From assembly GCA_014802435.1 (NCBI GenBank), contig JAAVCG010000005.1:276354-340353 (forward strand): 64,000 bases of DNA. The letters are read 5' to 3'. This stretch comes from Bacteroides sp. (GTDB lineage: Bacteria > Bacteroidota > Bacteroidia > Bacteroidales > Muribaculaceae). Positions 62,027-64,000 of this stretch are shown one piece after another. Both the position numbers and the translations under genes were made by a program. Position 1 is the first letter of the stretch. Every line of letters begins with the position of its first letter. The notes under the pieces are model-generated. The model worked only from the letters and a program-made list of their open reading frames with translations, ran no database searches and was not told the DNA's origin.

Positions 62027-64000
62027 ATGGAACTTGTTAAAACTCCTGACGGCCTGGTAATCCCTGCCGCCGATTCTAAAATCCCCGAAGGTCCTGTTGC
62101 TGAAAAGTGGACCAACTATAAGGATCACCAGAAGCTGGTCAACCCCGCTAACAAGCGTAAACTGACCGTAATCGTCGTTGGTACCGGTCTGGCCGGCGCT
62201 TCTGCCGCCTCAACCCTCGGCGAAATGGGATTCAACGTCCTCAACTTCTGCATCCAGGACTCTCCCCGTCGCGCCCACTCTATCGCAGCTCAGGGCGGTA
62301 TCAACGCCGCCAAGAACTATCAGAACGATGGTGACTCCGTTTACCGTCTGTTCTACGACACTGTTAAGGGCGGCGACTATCGCGCTCGTGAAGCTAACGT
62401 TTACCGTCTGGCTGAAGTGTCAAACAATATTATTGACCAGTGCGTGGCTCAGTGTGTGCCCTTCGCCCGCGAATATGGCGGCCTCCTTGCCAACCGTTCA
62501 TTCGGCGGCGCTCAGGTTAGCCGTACTTTCTATGCCAAGGGTCAGACCGGTCAGCAGCTCCTGCTCGGCGCTTACTCTTCACTCAACCGCCAGATTGAAC
62601 TCGGCAAGGTCAAGAGCTTCAACCGCTATGAGATGCACGACGTGGTTATGGTTGACGGTCGCGCTCGCGGCATCATCGCCAAGAACCTCGTTACCGGCGA
62701 ATTCGAACGCTTCGCCGCTCATGCAGTTGTTCTCGCTACCGGTGGCTATGGCAATACTTACTTCCTCTCCACCAACGCCATGAGCTGTAACTGCTCTGCC
62801 GCAGTGGCCGCTTACCGCAGGGGCGCTTACTTCGCTAACCCCGCATTCGTGCAGATTCACCCCACCTGTATTCCCGTTCACGGTGACAAGCAGTCAAAAC
62901 TCACCCTCATGTCAGAATCTCTGCGTAACGACGGTCGCATCTGGGTGCCCAAAGACCTTGAAACCGCCAAGAAACTCCAGAAGGGTGAAATCAAGGGTAG
63001 CGACGTCCCTGAAGAAGAACGTGACTACTACCTCGAACGCCGCTATCCCGCCTTCGGTAACCTCGTTCCCCGTGACGTGGCCTCTCGTGCCGCAAAGGAA
63101 CGCTGCGACAAGGGCTTTGGCGTGAACAACACCGGCCTCGCCGTATTCCTTGACTTCTCTGAAGCCATCAACCGCCTCGGCATTGACACCGTGCGTCAGC
63201 GCTATGGTAACCTCTTCGATATGTATGAGGAAATCACCGACGTTAACCCCGGCGAACTCGGCAACAAGATTGGCGATACCTGTTACTATAACCCGATGAT
63301 GATCTTCCCCGCTATCCACTACACCATGGGTGGCCTCTGGGTTGACTATGAACTGCAAACCTCTCTGAAGGGCCTCTTCGCAATCGGTGAATGTAACTTC
63401 TCTGACCATGGCGCTAACCGCCTCGGTGCTTCCGCTCTGATGCAGGGTCTGGCCGACGGATACTTCGTCCTCCCCTACACTATTCAGAACTACCTGAGCG
63501 ATCAGATTTCCGTTCCCTGCCCCTCTACTTCTCTGCCTGAATTTGACGAAGCTGAATCTCAGTGTCGCCAGCGCCAGCAGAATCTCCTTAAGATTCAGGG
63601 CAACCATTCCGTTGACTCCATCCATAAGGAACTGGGCCACGTAATGTGGGAATACGTCGGCATGGCCCGCACAAAGGAAAGCCTTGAAACCGCCCTCACC
63701 AAACTTAAGGAAATCCGCAAGACCTTCGAAACGGACCTCTACGTTCCCGGCTCGGCTGAAGGCTACAACAACGAACTCGACAAGGCATTCCGTCTGCGTG
63801 ACTTCATCACTATGGGTGAGCTGATTGCCTACGATGCTCTCAACCGTAACGAATCCTGTGGCGGACACTTCCGTGAAGAATATCAAACCGAGGAAGGAGA
63901 AGCCAAGCGCGACGATGAAAACTTCTTCTACGTTGCTTGCTGGGACTATCAGGGCAGCGATGAAAAGGCACCCGTGCTCATCAAGGAACCGCTCCACTAT
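62027..64000 (+). CDS. frdA: Fumarate reductase/succinate dehydrogenase flavoprotein subunit, 3' truncated by window
   Basis: 658 codons from ATG 62027 to the window edge, open throughout. [15 protein letters not shown] is the FAD Rossmann motif (about residue 50); [15 protein letters not shown] holds the His for covalent FAD; HPTCIP and [22 protein letters not shown] belong to the catalytic and FAD regions; [19 protein letters not shown] is typical of epsilon/Bacteroidetes-type FrdA. Family length suggests only about 10-15 residues are missing. It lies 23 bases after frdC; frdB is expected just outside. Confidence 0.96.
   Translation, partial: MELVKTPDGLVIPAADSKIPEGPVAEKWTNYKDHQKLVNPANKRKLTVIVVGTGLAGASAASTLGEMGFNVLNFCIQDSPRRAHSIAAQGGINAAKNYQNDGDSVYRLFYDTVKGGDYRAREANVYRLAEVSNNIIDQCVAQCVPFAREYGGLLANRSFGGAQVSRTFYAKGQTGQQLLLGAYSSLNRQIELGKVKSFNRYEMHDVVMVDGRARGIIAKNLVTGEFERFAAHAVVLATGGYGNTYFLSTNAMSCNCSAAVAAYRRGAYFANPAFVQIHPTCIPVHGDKQSKLTLMSESLRNDGRIWVPKDLETAKKLQKGEIKGSDVPEEERDYYLERRYPAFGNLVPRDVASRAAKERCDKGFGVNNTGLAVFLDFSEAINRLGIDTVRQRYGNLFDMYEEITDVNPGELGNKIGDTCYYNPMMIFPAIHYTMGGLWVDYELQTSLKGLFAIGECNFSDHGANRLGASALMQGLADGYFVLPYTIQNYLSDQISVPCPSTSLPEFDEAESQCRQRQQNLLKIQGNHSVDSIHKELGHVMWEYVGMARTKESLETALTKLKEIRKTFETDLYVPGSAEGYNNELDKAFRLRDFITMGELIAYDALNRNESCGGHFREEYQTEEGEAKRDDENFFYVACWDYQGSDEKAPVLIKEPLHY

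Noticed and set aside
62912..63997. 361-codon open frame on the minus strand
   Set aside because: It lies wholly antisense to frdA, which has full family motifs. Strong C-ending codon bias in frdA removes stop codons on the other strand.
1..64000. Mobile element, prophage or defence island
   Set aside because: No transposase, integrase, terminal repeats, phage structural genes, restriction-modification or toxin-antitoxin pairs were seen, and gene style is uniform across the window.

Overview
The window looks like core chromosome of a gut Bacteroidales, most likely a Muribaculaceae-type organism. The grounds are promoters of the Bacteroidetes type (-33 TTTG/TTG, about 20 bases, then TAnnTTTG), almost no Shine-Dalgarno sequences, families typical of Bacteroidetes (DUF4924, DUF4294, Ig-like lipoprotein, OmpH-like lipoprotein, DUF6359, single-chain GlyRS, C-terminal tails like type IX secretion signals) and a di-haem fumarate reductase/succinate dehydrogenase. 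The family assignment is an inference. I see no phage, insertion sequence, integrase, CRISPR array or rRNA.

Layout. 1-6.7 kb: an AspT/YidE-type transporter, then a leftward operon metX-hom-(77-aa protein)-aguA-aguB joining homoserine/methionine synthesis to agmatine-to-putrescine conversion, then an orphan lipoprotein. 6.7-9.9 kb: a leftward pair encoding a secreted beta-helix protein and a small secreted partner, a flavin-reductase-like gene and tRNA-Ala(GGC). 9.9-19.3 kb: htpG-dacB rightward, a leftward chain thiD-thiE-DUF4924-lytic transglycosylase-uvrA, and the HU gene. 19.5-27.2 kb: a rightward chain lysC-sppA-lpxK-punA-thiL-nlpC-araC. 27.2-34.9 kb, leftward: a short orphan agmatine-deiminase-family enzyme, clpC-grpB, and pepD-muramidase-rluA-fmt. 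35.0-42.2 kb: ompH-like, dolichol-phosphate-mannose-synthase-like, pyrC, secreted nuclease, ddl, tilS, cdd. 42.2-53.8 kb: purL, AmpG-like transporter, nadB, DUF4294, MATE, Ig-like lipoprotein, iron alcohol dehydrogenase. 53.8-60.8 kb, leftward: metK-trmD-glycosyltransferase-like-aroQ-O-methyltransferase-exonuclease, and glyS-lemA-fkpB-like. 61.0-64.0 kb: frdC and frdA, the latter cut by the window end.

The genes serve mostly housekeeping work: aspartate-family amino acids and SAM (lysC, hom, metX, metK), nucleotides (purL, pyrC, punA, cdd), cofactors (thiD, thiE, thiL, nadB), envelope and peptidoglycan (lpxK, ddl, dacB, lytic transglycosylase, NlpC/P60, muramidase), tRNA/translation (tilS, trmD, fmt, glyS) and proteostasis (htpG, clpC, sppA). 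Organisation is very compact: about 28 same-strand gene pairs overlap, mostly by 4 bases, and three convergent pairs overlap at their 3' ends.

I found no clear undescribed multi-gene system. The best leads are the short orphan deiminase (27171-27992), the Gln-rich coiled-coil extension on FrdC (61698-62000), the secreted beta-helix pair (6721-8742), the glycosyltransferase-like gene between trmD and aroQ, the 77-aa protein overlapping aguA, and near-leaderless promoters at metX and thiD. The longest stretch without a protein gene is 9501-9881, which holds a terminator, the tRNA gene and two promoters.
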